From: Acidimicrobiales bacterium
Lineage (GTDB): Bacteria > Actinomycetota > Acidimicrobiia > Acidimicrobiales > UBA8190
DNA length: 64,000 nucleotides
Direction: 5' to 3'
Assembly (NCBI GenBank): GCA_035531755.1
Contig: DATKSK010000023.1
Span: 1-64,000, forward strand
Shown here: in pieces, positions 1-8,492 of the stretch
Numbering within the stretch: position 1 is the stretch's first letter
Layout of the letters: every line of letters begins with the position of its first letter
Notes under the pieces: model-generated
What the model was told of the DNA's origin: nothing
The model's input: only the letters and a program-made list of their open reading frames with translations
The model's database searches: none
Position numbers and translations under genes: made by a program

Positions 1-12
1 GACGGTGCCGGG

Positions 13-18
13 TACGGT
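13..18 (+). promoter_or_regulatory. -10 element of purL (leaderless type)
   Basis: TACGGT lies 8 nt before the purL ATG, the spacing expected if transcription begins at or next to the start codon. The same hexamer precedes the glutamate decarboxylase gene in this window. No clear -35 can be judged because the window begins here. Confidence 0.4.
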
Positions 19-26
19 GGCGGGCG

Positions 27-2297
27 ATGGGCGAACCGGCCATGGACGAGGAGGCGCTGCACCGGGCGCTCGGCCTGACCGACGACGAGGCGGCCCGCAT
101 CACCGAGATCCTCGGCCGGCCCCCCAACCACCTCGAGCTCGCCATGTACGCGGTGATGTGGAGCGAGCACTGCTCCTACAAGTCGTCACGCCTGCACCTG
201 CGGCGCCTGCCCACCGAGGCCCCCCACGTCCTGGTCGGCCCAGGGGAGAACGCCGGGGTGATCGACGCCGGCGACGGCATCGCCGTGGCCCTGCGCATCG
301 AGAGCCACAACCACCCGTCCGCCGTCGAGCCCTACCAGGGGGCCGCCACGGGGGTGGGGGGCATCCTGCGCGACATCTTCACCATGGGCGCCCGGCCCAT
401 CGCGCTGATGGACCCGCTGTTCTTCGGGACCCTCGACGACGCCCGCACGCGCTGGCTCACCGAGGGCGTGGTGGCGGGCATCTCCGGCTACGGCAACTCG
501 GTGGGGGTGCCCACCGTGGGCGGCGAGCTCACCTTCGCGCCGGGGTACGCCCGCAACCCCCTGGTGAACGTGCTGTGCCTCGGGGTGATGCCCACGGAGC
601 GCCTGGTGCTCGGGGCGGCCACCGGCGAGGGCAACCTGGCCGTGCTCCTGGGCTCGACGACCGGGCGCGACGGGATCGGCGGCGTGAGCGTGCTGGCTTC
701 GGCCGCCTTCGGCCACGACGGGGACGAGGACGCCGACAAGCGCCCCAGTGTGCAGGTGGGCGACCCCTTCGAGGAGAAGCGCCTCATCGAGGCCTGCCTC
801 GAGCTGCTCGACCGGGGCCTGGTGGTCGGTATCCAGGACCTCGGGGGCGCCGGCCTGGCCTGCGCCACCTCGGAGACCGCGGCGCGCGGTGCCATGGGCA
901 TGGACGTCGACGTCGACGTCGTGCCGCGACGCGAGCCGCACATGGCGCCCTTCGAGGTGATGACGTCGGAGAGCCAGGAGCGCATGCTCGCCATCGTCGG
1001 CCCCGGGGACCGCGACGCCGTCCTCGAGGTGTGCGCGCGCTGGGAGGTGCGGGCGACGGTCATCGGCGTGGTCACCGCCCCGCCGGCCGCGCCCGCCCCC
1101 GGTGCGGGCGAGGCCGGCGGCCGGCTGCGCATCCTCGACGCCGCCGGCACCGTGCTCGCCGACATCCCCGCGGCGTCACTGTCGGACGACGCCCCGCTCT
1201 ACGACCGCCCCCGGGCGGCGCCCGCCGATCTCGACGAGCGCCGGGCGCAGCACCCCGAGGACCTCCCCCCCGGCGAGGTCACCCCGGAGCGGCTGGCCGC
1301 CGACACGTTGGCGCTGCTGGCCGACGCCTCCTGGGTGTACCGCCAGTACGACCACCAGCTCTTCCTCAACACCGTCGTGGGACCGGGGGAGGACGCCGCC
1401 GTGCTGCGCCTGGCCGCCCCGGGGCTGCCGCCGAGCGACCGCGGCCTGGCCATCTCCACCGATTCCAACCCGCGCTGGTGCGCCCTCGACCCGCGCCGGG
1501 GCACGGCCATGACGGTCGCCGAGTCGGCCCTCAACGTGGCCTGCGCCGGGGCCCGCCCGGCGGCGCTGGTCAACTGCCTCAACTTCGGCAACCCCGAGAA
1601 GCCCGAGGTGATGTGGCAGCTGTCGGAGTCCGTCGACGGCATGGCCGAGGCCTGCGGGGCGCTCGGGATCCCGGTCATCGGCGGCAACGTGAGCCTGTAC
1701 AACGCCAGCGGCGGCGCCGACATCGACCCCACGCCCGTGGTGGCGGTGCTCGGCGTCATCGACCGCCTCGAGCGACGGCCGGCGGGCATGGCGCTCGTGC
1801 CCGGGACATCGCTCGTGCTCCTGGGCGAGACGGACCCGGCGCTGGGCGGCTCGCGCTTCGCCGTGGAGCGCCACGGACAACGCGGCGGCGTGCTCCCCGC
1901 CCTCGACCTGGCGGCCCACGCCCGGGTCCTCGAGCTGACCGCCGCGCTGGTGTCGTCGGAGGGGCTCGTGGCCTCAGTGCACGACGTGTCGGGTGGCGGG
2001 CTGGCCGTGGCGCTCGCCGAGTCGGCGCTGCGCGGCGGCGTGGGCTGCACGGTGGCGGTGGCGGGAGGGTTCGCGGCGTTGTTCTCCGAGAGCCCCAGTC
2101 GTGTGGTGGTGGGATCGGCCGACCCTGACGAGGTGGTCGCCGGGGCGTCGGCGGCGGGGGTCCCCGCCCGCGTGATCGGCGCTGTCGGCGGCGACCGCAT
2201 CGTGGTGAGGGGCCTCCTCGACCTGTCCGTGGCCGAGGCCGCAGGCGCGTGGCGCGCCGCCCTCCCGGACGCGCTGGGCGAGCCGGTCACCGCCTGA
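27..2297 (+). CDS. purL: Phosphoribosylformylglycinamidine synthase subunit PurL
   Basis: This is the 756-residue small-type PurL, the ATP-dependent subunit that converts FGAR to FGAM in purine synthesis together with PurQ and PurS, which are not in the window. The N-terminal half carries the family signature around ESHNHPSAVEPYQGAATGVG, followed by GILRDIFTMGARPIAL. A second AIR-synthase-like half starts near residue 430 with the conserved NCLNFGNPEKPEVMW block. Length and motif order match the Bacillus-type enzyme. A second in-frame ATG lies five codons later, but a -10-like TACGGT 8 nt before the first ATG favours the first. The stop codon is inside a 20-bp tandem duplication. purF and purM follow about 6 kb downstream on the same strand. 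Confidence 0.95.
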   Translation: MGEPAMDEEALHRALGLTDDEAARITEILGRPPNHLELAMYAVMWSEHCSYKSSRLHLRRLPTEAPHVLVGPGENAGVIDAGDGIAVALRIESHNHPSAVEPYQGAATGVGGILRDIFTMGARPIALMDPLFFGTLDDARTRWLTEGVVAGISGYGNSVGVPTVGGELTFAPGYARNPLVNVLCLGVMPTERLVLGAATGEGNLAVLLGSTTGRDGIGGVSVLASAAFGHDGDEDADKRPSVQVGDPFEEKRLIEACLELLDRGLVVGIQDLGGAGLACATSETAARGAMGMDVDVDVVPRREPHMAPFEVMTSESQERMLAIVGPGDRDAVLEVCARWEVRATVIGVVTAPPAAPAPGAGEAGGRLRILDAAGTVLADIPAASLSDDAPLYDRPRAAPADLDERRAQHPEDLPPGEVTPERLAADTLALLADASWVYRQYDHQLFLNTVVGPGEDAAVLRLAAPGLPPSDRGLAISTDSNPRWCALDPRRGTAMTVAESALNVACAGARPAALVNCLNFGNPEKPEVMWQLSESVDGMAEACGALGIPVIGGNVSLYNASGGADIDPTPVVAVLGVIDRLERRPAGMALVPGTSLVLLGETDPALGGSRFAVERHGQRGGVLPALDLAAHARVLELTAALVSSEGLVASVHDVSGGGLAVALAESALRGGVGCTVAVAGGFAALFSESPSRVVVGSADPDEVVAGASAAGVPARVIGAVGGDRIVVRGLLDLSVAEAAGAWRAALPDALGEPVTA

Positions 2298-2323
2298 TCG
2301 GACCGGTCACCGCCTGATCGGAC
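2284..2323. repeat. 20-bp tandem duplication spanning the purL stop
   Basis: Two identical copies of a 20-bp unit (2284-2303 and 2304-2323) are followed by a partial third. The unit contains the last codons of purL and its TGA, so the stop region is present twice. It fills the gap to the convergent carbonic anhydrase gene. Confidence 0.85.
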
Positions 2324-2326
2324 CGG

Positions 2327-2821
2327 TCAGCAGTCCTCGATCGGGTGCAGCCCACCGCTGTGCACGTCGAAGACGAAGCCACCCACCTCGATGTCGGGAG
2401 GAAGCAGCGGGCACGACCTGATGGCCGCCAGGTCGGAGCGCAATGTCGCCAGCTGGTCGGTGGTGGCCAGGAAGTCCCACCCGGTGGCGTCGACGCCACG
2501 TGCGGCCTCGATGCGGGCCCGCACCTGGTCGTCGGTCGACCCCACCATGGCGCAGTCGGTGTGCTGGACCACGCAGACGCGCGTCACCCCGAGCAGGTTG
2601 GCCGCCAGGACGAGTGAGCGCAGCGAGTCGGTGGTCACCCGGGCCCCGGCGTTCCGCATGATCTTGGCGTCCCCGGCCCGCAGGCCCAGCATGGCCAGCG
2701 GGTCGATGCGCGAGTCGATGCAGGTCAGGACGGCCAGGCCCTTGGCGGCCTTCCCCTCGATACCCGAGTCGTGGAACTCCGTGCTGTAGCGACGATTGGC
2801 GTCGAGCAGGTCGTCGAACAC
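2327..2821 (-). CDS. Beta-class carbonic anhydrase-like protein
   Basis: The 164-residue protein carries the beta-carbonic anhydrase zinc motifs CIDSR (Cys and the Asp-Arg dyad) near residue 34 and HTDC near residue 88. It therefore probably hydrates CO2 to bicarbonate in the cytoplasm. It is shorter than plant-type enzymes and resembles the compact mycobacterial Rv1284-like subgroup. It is convergent with purL. The GTG start follows a TAGAAC hexamer by 7 nt, an imperfect leaderless-type -10 element. Bicarbonate supply next to purine genes is plausible because a later purine step consumes CO2, but this link is only inferred. Confidence 0.85.
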   Translation of the reverse strand: MFDDLLDANRRYSTEFHDSGIEGKAAKGLAVLTCIDSRIDPLAMLGLRAGDAKIMRNAGARVTTDSLRSLVLAANLLGVTRVCVVQHTDCAMVGSTDDQVRARIEAARGVDATGWDFLATTDQLATLRSDLAAIRSCPLLPPDIEVGGFVFDVHSGGLHPIEDC

Positions 2822-2828
2822 GCCCCCG

Positions 2829-2834
2829 GTTCTA
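2829..2834 (-). promoter_or_regulatory. Possible -10 element of the carbonic anhydrase gene
   Basis: TAGAAC on the minus strand ends 7 nt before the GTG start. It departs from TANNNT only in the last base. The same hexamer precedes the methyltransferase start near 34190. Confidence 0.3.
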
Positions 2835-2946
2835 CCAGCCGGGGGCGATCCAGCTGAGCGCCGGCCCGGTCAGGCGTGTCCCGGTTGCCGTGGAGACGGC
2901 ACGGTCGGACATGGCTCCGGCCCGGGCCGCGTCCGGCGCGACGTGA

Positions 2947-3393
2947 TCAGCCGCGTGCGAGCTCGGCCTGCTCGGCGGCGGTGAAGACCCTCGAGCGCAC
3001 GATGAAGTGCCGGTCCTCACCGGCGGCGAGCGAGAACCCCTCGGGCTCCCCGGCACCCACGTCCAGGACGAGTTGGGTGTGCTTCCACACCTCGAACTGC
3101 CGGGCGTCGATGTAGAAGGGGCAGCCCCCCACCTCGCCCAGCCGGACGTCGTGGCTCCCGATGACGAACTCCCCGTCGGCGAAGCACATCGGCAGGCTGC
3201 CGTCGCAGCACCCGCCCGACTGGAAGAACATGACCGGGCCGCGCTCGGCCACCAGCTCGGCGATGGCCTCGAGCGCCGCCGGTGTGGCGATGACCCGTGC
3301 AGCCGCTCCGCCCCCGTCCGTGCCCGGTTCGTCGGCGACGGGCACGGCGCAGCCGGGATCGTCCGTGCCCGAGACCCCCCCGCCGGTCCGCAT
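2947..3393 (-). CDS. DUF779 family protein, aldehyde dehydrogenase partner
   Basis: This 148-residue protein belongs to the DUF779 family, recognisable from the block PVMFFQSGGCCDGSLPMCF near residue 53 and the GCPFYIDARQFEVWKHTQ region. The family is typically encoded beside NAD-dependent aldehyde dehydrogenases, and its biochemical role is not established. Its ATG lies 3 nt beyond the aldehyde dehydrogenase stop on the same strand, so the two are almost certainly cotranscribed. Several conserved Cys residues (a CC pair and two single Cys) could bind metal, which is speculation. The first 30 residues are Gly/Asp-rich and poorly conserved in appearance. Confidence 0.85.
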   Translation of the reverse strand: MRTGGGVSGTDDPGCAVPVADEPGTDGGGAAARVIATPAALEAIAELVAERGPVMFFQSGGCCDGSLPMCFADGEFVIGSHDVRLGEVGGCPFYIDARQFEVWKHTQLVLDVGAGEPEGFSLAAGEDRHFIVRSRVFTAAEQAELARG

Positions 3394-3396
3394 GCC

Positions 3397-5022
3397 CTAG
3401 AAGAAGCCGAGGGGCTTGGCGCTGTAGCTCACCAGAAGGTTCTTGGTCTGGGAGTAGTGCTCCAGCATCATCTGGTGGTTCTCACGTCCGACGCCCGAGA
3501 TCTTGTAGCCGCCGAACGCCGCGCCCGCGGGGTACAGGTGGTAGCAGTTGGTCCACACCCGGCCCGCCTTGATGGCCCGGCCCACCCGGTACGCCACGTT
3601 CCCGTTGCGCGTCCACACGCCGGCGCCGAGGCCGTAGAGGGTGTCGTTGGCGATGCGCACGGCGTCCGCCTCGTCGGTGAACGTCGTCACGGCCAGCACG
3701 GGGCCGAAGATCTCCTCCTGGAAGACCCGCATGCCGTTGTGCCCCTTCAGCACCGTGGGCTCGTAGTAGTACCCGTCCCCGAGCTCACCGTCGAGCGTGG
3801 TCCGCTCGCCGCCGATCAGCACCTCGGCGCCCTCCTGGCGGCCGATGTCGACGTAGCCGGCGATCTTCTCGAGCTGCTGGGCGGAATTCTGGGCGCCGAG
3901 CATGGTGGTCGGGTCCAGGGGGTTGCCCTGGGTGATCTTGCGGATGCGGTCGAGGCAGCGCGCCATGAACCGGTCGTAGACGGACTCCTGGACCAGTGCC
4001 CGCGACGGGCACGTGCACACCTCGCCCTTGTTGAAGGCGTAGAGCACCAGGCCCTCGATAGCCTTGTCGAGGAACTCGTCGTCCTCGTCCATGACGTCGG
4101 CGAAGAAGACGTTGGGTGACTTGCCGCCGAGCTCGACGGTCGAGGGGATGAGATTCTCCGCCGCGTACTGCATGATCAGGCGCCCCGTGGTGGTCTCGCC
4201 GGTGAAGCCGATCTTGGCGATGCGCGGGCTCGACGCCAGGGCCTTGCCGATCTCTCCGCCCGGGCCGGTCACGATGTTGATCACGCCCGGGGGGACGACG
4301 CTCTCGATGACCTCCGCCAGCTTCAGGATCGACCACGGGGTGGGTGACGCCGGCTTGACCACCGTGCAGTTCCCGGCGGCCAGGGCGGGGGCGATCTTCC
4401 ACGCCGCCATCAGGATCGGGAAGTTGAACGGGATGATCTGCCCCACCACGCCGAGGGGCTCGTGGAAGTGGTAGGCGACGGTGTCCTTGTCGATCTCGGT
4501 GGTGCGGCCCTCGAGCGAGCGGGTGGCACCGGCGAAGTAGCGGAAGTGGTCGACGGCCAGGGGGATGTCCGCCGCCAGCGTCTCGCGCACGGGCTTGCCG
4601 TTCTCCCAGCTCTCGGCGACTGCCAGCATCGTCAGGTTGGCCTCGATGGCATCGGCGATGGCGTTGAGCACCGCGGCGCGCTCGGGCAGCGACGTCTCGC
4701 CCCAGGAATCCTTGGCGGCGTGGGCGGCGTCGAGGGCCAGCTCGACGTCCTCGGCGGTGGACCGGGCCACCTCGGTGAAGGGCTGGCCCGTGACCGGGCT
4801 GATGTTCTTCATGTACCGGCCCTGGGCCGGAGCCACCCAGTGGCCGCCGATGAAGTTCTCGTAGCGGGGCTTCACGTCCACGAGGCTGCCGGGCCGGCCC
4901 GGGGCGACGAAGGTCCCGTCGGCGGTGGTCCCTGCGGTACCGGGCTCCTGTGTGGCGGTCTCCTGTGTACCGGTCTCCTGTGTACCGGTCTCCTGTGTAG
5001 CGGTCTCTTGTGTAACGGTCAT
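3397..5022 (-). CDS. NAD-dependent aldehyde dehydrogenase
   Basis: This 541-residue class 3-type aldehyde dehydrogenase oxidises short aldehydes to acids with NAD. The catalytic Glu lies in [10 protein letters not shown] and the nucleophilic Cys in [14 protein letters not shown]. The [20 protein letters not shown] segment is the usual cofactor-fold block. The pairing with DUF779 points to the AldA/ExaC-like acetaldehyde group. The ATG is preceded by a GGAG Shine-Dalgarno at good spacing, so I reject the much longer upstream extension. The N-terminus is odd: after MTV come five TQET-type pentapeptides encoded by 15-bp tandem repeats (4939-5013), before the conserved domain begins near residue 45. 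Confidence 0.93.
   Translation of the reverse strand: MTVTQETATQETGTQETGTQETATQEPGTAGTTADGTFVAPGRPGSLVDVKPRYENFIGGHWVAPAQGRYMKNISPVTGQPFTEVARSTAEDVELALDAAHAAKDSWGETSLPERAAVLNAIADAIEANLTMLAVAESWENGKPVRETLAADIPLAVDHFRYFAGATRSLEGRTTEIDKDTVAYHFHEPLGVVGQIIPFNFPILMAAWKIAPALAAGNCTVVKPASPTPWSILKLAEVIESVVPPGVINIVTGPGGEIGKALASSPRIAKIGFTGETTTGRLIMQYAAENLIPSTVELGGKSPNVFFADVMDEDDEFLDKAIEGLVLYAFNKGEVCTCPSRALVQESVYDRFMARCLDRIRKITQGNPLDPTTMLGAQNSAQQLEKIAGYVDIGRQEGAEVLIGGERTTLDGELGDGYYYEPTVLKGHNGMRVFQEEIFGPVLAVTTFTDEADAVRIANDTLYGLGAGVWTRNGNVAYRVGRAIKAGRVWTNCYHLYPAGAAFGGYKISGVGRENHQMMLEHYSQTKNLLVSYSAKPLGFF
4939..5013 (-). repeat. Five 15-bp in-frame tandem repeats at the aldehyde dehydrogenase N-terminus
   Basis: Five 15-bp units encode [20 protein letters not shown] and TQEPG immediately after codon 3. 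The near-identity of the units points to recent slippage expansion. The tail precedes the conserved fold and is probably disordered. Confidence 0.85.
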
Positions 5023-5111
5023 CGTCGTCTCCAGGCTCGGGATCGAGCCGCTTGCCAGTCGGGGGGTCGGTCGTCGGATCGCCCGACCCGGAGCGGCGAC
5101 GGCGTCGCGCT

Positions 5112-5135
5112 CGTGTCCGACAGTACGGAGACACG
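5112..5135. promoter_or_regulatory. Inverted repeat upstream of the aldehyde dehydrogenase gene
   Basis: CGTGTC (5112-5117) and GACACG (5130-5135) form perfect 6-bp arms with a 12-bp spacer about 90 bp before the dehydrogenase start, in the gap between it and the diguanylate cyclase stop. It could be a repressor operator for the aldehyde operon. This is inferred from symmetry alone. Confidence 0.25.
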
Positions 5136-5188
5136 CCCGTCGGCAGTAGGGCCGAAGGACTGTTCCTCGGGGGGAGGCGCGCCGGCGG

Positions 5189-7258
5189 TCAGGTGGTGCG
5201 TGTTCGCTGAGCGGCGAAGCGGTACCGTCCCCGCCCGCCGGCTTTCGCCGCGTACATGGCGGTGTCCGCCCGGGAGACGACCGAGTCGTAGGTGTCGAGA
5301 CCCTCGGGGAACATGGCGATGCCGACGCTCGCTCCGACCGACAGGGTGAGCCCCCGGACCGTGAACGGCGTTCCCACCGCCGACACGATCTTCTGAGCGA
5401 CCGATTCGACATCCTCGGGATGCCGCACGTCCTGGAGCACGACCCCGAACTCGTCCCCGCCGATCCGGGCCACGGTGTCCACCTCGCGCACCACCCGCAG
5501 GAGCCGCTCGGCCACACCCGCCAACACCTCGTCACCGATCTTGTGGCCGTGCGTGTCGTTGATCACCTTGAAGCAGTCGAGGTCGATGAACATGAGGGCG
5601 TGCCCGGCCCCGCTCCGGCGGGCCAGCGTGATGGCGTGGGTCACGCGGTCCTCGAACAGGCGCGAATTGCCGAGGTCGGTCACCGGATCGTGCAGCGCCT
5701 GGTGGCGCACTTCGTCGAGGAGCCTGGCGCCGTCGAGGGCGGTCCCCGCCAGGCTGGCCACGCCGCTCAGGCGCTCCGTCAGGATGTCGTCGGGTTGGGC
5801 GCCGTCGGCGACGGGCCCGACGGCCAGGACCCCGAAGAACTCGTCGCGAGCCGACAGGGGCACGACGACCGCCGACGACAGGCCTGTCAACGACAGCACG
5901 CCCTGCAGGACCGGATCCGAGATGCCCGTCGCCACGGTGGGGCTCGGTGTGGACAGCATCCGGTTCACGATCCGGTTGTCGCGCAGCGACGCCACGCCGG
6001 GTACCGGGACGGAGATGGGCGAGCGGCGGGCCGCCGCGGCTCGCGTGAGCACGGCGTCGCCGCTGTCCCAGAGGAGCACGTACGCCTCCTCGCCGGCCAC
6101 GATCTCGGGGAGGGCATGGACGAGCAGTTCGGCGACCTCCTGGCGCGACCGCACCTGGGCGAGCGCCTTGCCCAGCGCGAGCAGCGCCCCCAGCGTGGCG
6201 TTGCGGTCGCGTGACTCGTCGAGGGCGGCCGCGGTCTCCAGGGCGGCGGCGGCGTGCCCGGCGTAGGCCATGAGCAGCGAACGCTCCTGGGGCAGGAAGT
6301 GGTAACCGTCGGGATAGAAGGCAGCCAGGCGTCCGAAGTGGGCACGGGGTGACGCGATCTCGACCAGGAGGCGCGAACCGTGCTCGGCCGTGGGGTCGGC
6401 CACGAGGACCTCGCGCAGGGCGTCGTCGACCTCGGCCCGGGCGAAGCCGACGTGGTGGACCCTGGGGGCCAGGTCGCCGGGGAGCTGGGCCACCAGCAGG
6501 TAGCGCGGGGCGCGGACCGCGACGCCGGCGCGTCGGGTGATGGTCTCCAGCATGGCGTCGACGTCTCGTGCCGACGACAGGTCCTGGGCGACGGACTCCA
6601 GCGCCTCGAAGCGGGTGGTGAGGACCCCCACGCGCTCTCGCAGGAACTCGACCTCGCGCTCCGGGCTGGCCTGCAGCGACGACGTGGGATCCCAGGTGAT
6701 CGCGAACAGGCACCGCGCGTCGCCGCGGGTCTGGCACTCGCGTTCCTCGACTCGGGCGGGCTCCATCCCGAACAGGACGGGGAATTGCGAGATGGCACCG
6801 GCCGTGTACCCGCAGAAGAGCGGGTCCCGCGTGATCGGATGGGTCGTCACCTGGCTGACGAAGGCGTGGTCGTCGCCGACCTCGAAGACTTCGGAACGGG
6901 TGACCGTGGACTGCTTCGCCGATATGGCCGGGTACACGCGCAGCAGCTCAGCGGGTGAGCCGAGCGACCGCAGCGTCGTCAGGACCTCGGTCCCCGCGTA
7001 CTGGCGCAGCACTTCCACACCGGCCTTCCGACCGACGTCGGGGTCGTCGAGCACCCGGGCGGCCGCCGCGAAGATCGCCAGCCCCTGCGGGTAGGTGCTC
7101 CATTCGTTCGGGTCCTGCAGTTGGGCCACGGGGCGGCGTTCCCCCGCCTCGTGGCGAACGCGCTCGACGCCGGTGTCGCCGGCCGCCTGGCGCACGTGGG
7201 CGAGCAGCGCACCCAGCATCGAGTTGGCCAGGGTGTGGCCGTTCTCGTGGTCGTCCAC
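5189..7258 (-). CDS. Diguanylate cyclase with N-terminal sensor and GAF-like regions
   Basis: The 689-residue protein ends in a complete GGDEF domain. The signature is intact ([12 protein letters not shown] at about residues 600-604), and an inhibitory-site RxxD (REVD) sits five residues earlier. It should make cyclic di-GMP and be feedback inhibited. The preceding region (about 330-520) looks like a GAF domain and contains [11 protein letters not shown]. The N-terminal ~200 residues form an unassigned sensory domain ending in [10 protein letters not shown], a Cys-x7-Cys pattern reminiscent of V4R-type domains. No transmembrane segment is visible, so it is probably cytoplasmic. The start is the GTG at 7258 because an in-frame stop lies two codons upstream. 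Confidence 0.9.
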   Translation of the reverse strand: MDDHENGHTLANSMLGALLAHVRQAAGDTGVERVRHEAGERRPVAQLQDPNEWSTYPQGLAIFAAAARVLDDPDVGRKAGVEVLRQYAGTEVLTTLRSLGSPAELLRVYPAISAKQSTVTRSEVFEVGDDHAFVSQVTTHPITRDPLFCGYTAGAISQFPVLFGMEPARVEERECQTRGDARCLFAITWDPTSSLQASPEREVEFLRERVGVLTTRFEALESVAQDLSSARDVDAMLETITRRAGVAVRAPRYLLVAQLPGDLAPRVHHVGFARAEVDDALREVLVADPTAEHGSRLLVEIASPRAHFGRLAAFYPDGYHFLPQERSLLMAYAGHAAAALETAAALDESRDRNATLGALLALGKALAQVRSRQEVAELLVHALPEIVAGEEAYVLLWDSGDAVLTRAAAARRSPISVPVPGVASLRDNRIVNRMLSTPSPTVATGISDPVLQGVLSLTGLSSAVVVPLSARDEFFGVLAVGPVADGAQPDDILTERLSGVASLAGTALDGARLLDEVRHQALHDPVTDLGNSRLFEDRVTHAITLARRSGAGHALMFIDLDCFKVINDTHGHKIGDEVLAGVAERLLRVVREVDTVARIGGDEFGVVLQDVRHPEDVESVAQKIVSAVGTPFTVRGLTLSVGASVGIAMFPEGLDTYDSVVSRADTAMYAAKAGGRGRYRFAAQRTRTT

Positions 7259-7473
7259 CCGTTACCCATCGGCACCAGGGCGAGGACCCTTGACGGCCGT
7301 GGGCCCCCGCCCGAACGCCCCACGCCCGGAGCTCCACGCACGCTCGAACGCCCCTCGGTCCCGAGCGCCGGACGGGCCGGGCCGTCGGTTGGCGGCGGTT
7401 CGTCAGTCGTCCGACGCGCCCGCCACCACCGCGGTGACGTCGGCGCCCGGAGCGAACGTGCTGATGCCGACGG

Positions 7474-8340
7474 TCAGCCCCGGCGTTCCTCGAGGGCGCG
7501 GAGCACGTCGTCGGGGACCCTCAGGTCTCCCCGGCCGGTGCCCACGTTGAGCCCGGGCTTGAACGTGCCGTGGAAGTCGGAGCCGCCGGTGGCCACGAGC
7601 CCGCAGCGCTTGGCGATCTCCCGCAAGGCGGTGCGCTGGTCGTGGGAGTACGAGGCGTAGACGGCCTCGATGCCGTCGAGCCCCCCGTCGGCGAGCTCCG
7701 CCACCAGCCGCTCCAGGGCCCGGGGCCCGAGCCCGGTCGAGAGCGGGTGCGCCAGGACCGCCACCCCGCCCGACTCGTGGGCCAGCCGGGCGACGTCAGG
7801 AGGGTCGATGCGGGCCTTGGGCACGTAGGCGGCGCGCCCGTCGGCGAGATAGCGGTCGAAGGCGTCGTCGACGTCGGCCGCCGCGCCGGCGGCGACGAGG
7901 GCCCGGGCGAAGTGGGGCCGGCCCACGCCGCCCTCGTCGCCGGCCTCCGCCACGACGTCGTCGTAGCGCACCCCCGTGCCGAGCTCCACGAGGCGGGCGG
8001 CGAGCTCCTGGTTGCGCACCGCCCGGTCCCCCCGGAGCTTCACCAGCTCGTCCTGGAACGGCCCCGCTCCGGGCGTGACGAAGTACACCAGGACGTGCAC
8101 GGACCCGGCGATCGGGGCGGCCCCCTCGGGTGGTGCGGGCTTGCGGCACGACACCTCGCACCCGGGCACGAGGCGCACGCCGAGCTCGGCCGCCACCCGC
8201 CCGGCCTCGTCCAGGCCGGCCAGGCTGTCGTGGTCGGTCAGGGCCAGGGCCGAGCACCCCGCGGCGGCGGCCAGCTCGGCCACGCGGGCGGGCGTCTCCG
8301 AGCCGTCGGAGACCCGGGAATGGGTATGGAGGTCGATCAC
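7474..8340 (-). CDS. PHP-domain phosphoesterase (TrpH/RNase AM-like)
   Basis: The protein begins directly with the PHP metal motif DLHTHSRVSDG and has ALTDHDSLAG and GSDFHG further on, giving the expected cluster of His and Asp ligands. The 288-residue length and motif order match the YciV/TrpH group, whose studied members are 5'-3' exonucleases or nucleotide phosphatases; the substrate here is unknown. I place the start at the GTG just before IDLHTH because TAGCCT lies exactly 7 nt upstream. A longer ATG start at 8412 would add a low-complexity extension. The gene is divergent from purF. Confidence 0.82.
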   Translation of the reverse strand: MIDLHTHSRVSDGSETPARVAELAAAAGCSALALTDHDSLAGLDEAGRVAAELGVRLVPGCEVSCRKPAPPEGAAPIAGSVHVLVYFVTPGAGPFQDELVKLRGDRAVRNQELAARLVELGTGVRYDDVVAEAGDEGGVGRPHFARALVAAGAAADVDDAFDRYLADGRAAYVPKARIDPPDVARLAHESGGVAVLAHPLSTGLGPRALERLVAELADGGLDGIEAVYASYSHDQRTALREIAKRCGLVATGGSDFHGTFKPGLNVGTGRGDLRVPDDVLRALEERRG

Positions 8341-8347
8341 CGCCGGG

Positions 8348-8353
8348 AGGCTA
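8348..8353 (-). promoter_or_regulatory. -10 element of the PHP gene (leaderless)
   Basis: TAGCCT on the minus strand is separated from the GTG by 7 nt, so the transcript probably starts at the start codon. Identical TAGCCT-7-nt arrangements precede the ABC ATPase and amidase genes. Confidence 0.45.
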
Positions 8354-8402
8354 CCCGGGCGCCCGCCACGCTCCACCCGACCGTCACGCCGGCGTGGGAG
8401 GG

Positions 8403-8408
8403 TAGGCT
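8403..8408 (+). promoter_or_regulatory. Possible -10 element of purF
   Basis: TAGGCT in the PHP-purF divergent gap would give a leader of roughly 78 nt before the purF GTG. No convincing -35 is seen and no purine riboswitch fold was recognised by eye. Confidence 0.25.
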
Positions 8409-8492
8409 CCACAACGCGGCGAGAGGGTGCGCCGGGGGAGCGGGGAGCCCCCTGAACGTCCGGCGCAGTGAGGGCAGCGCGATGAGGGCCCA

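Noticed and set aside
5-2128. A 707-codon open frame overlapping purL in another phase
   Set aside because: It is Arg/Gly/Pro/Ala-rich with no domain and lies in a shifted frame of a clear purL gene. Long shadow frames are common in DNA this GC-rich.
8341-8492. A purine riboswitch before purF
   Set aside because: I see no conserved purine aptamer core in this 152-bp GC-rich gap, only a possible -10 element.
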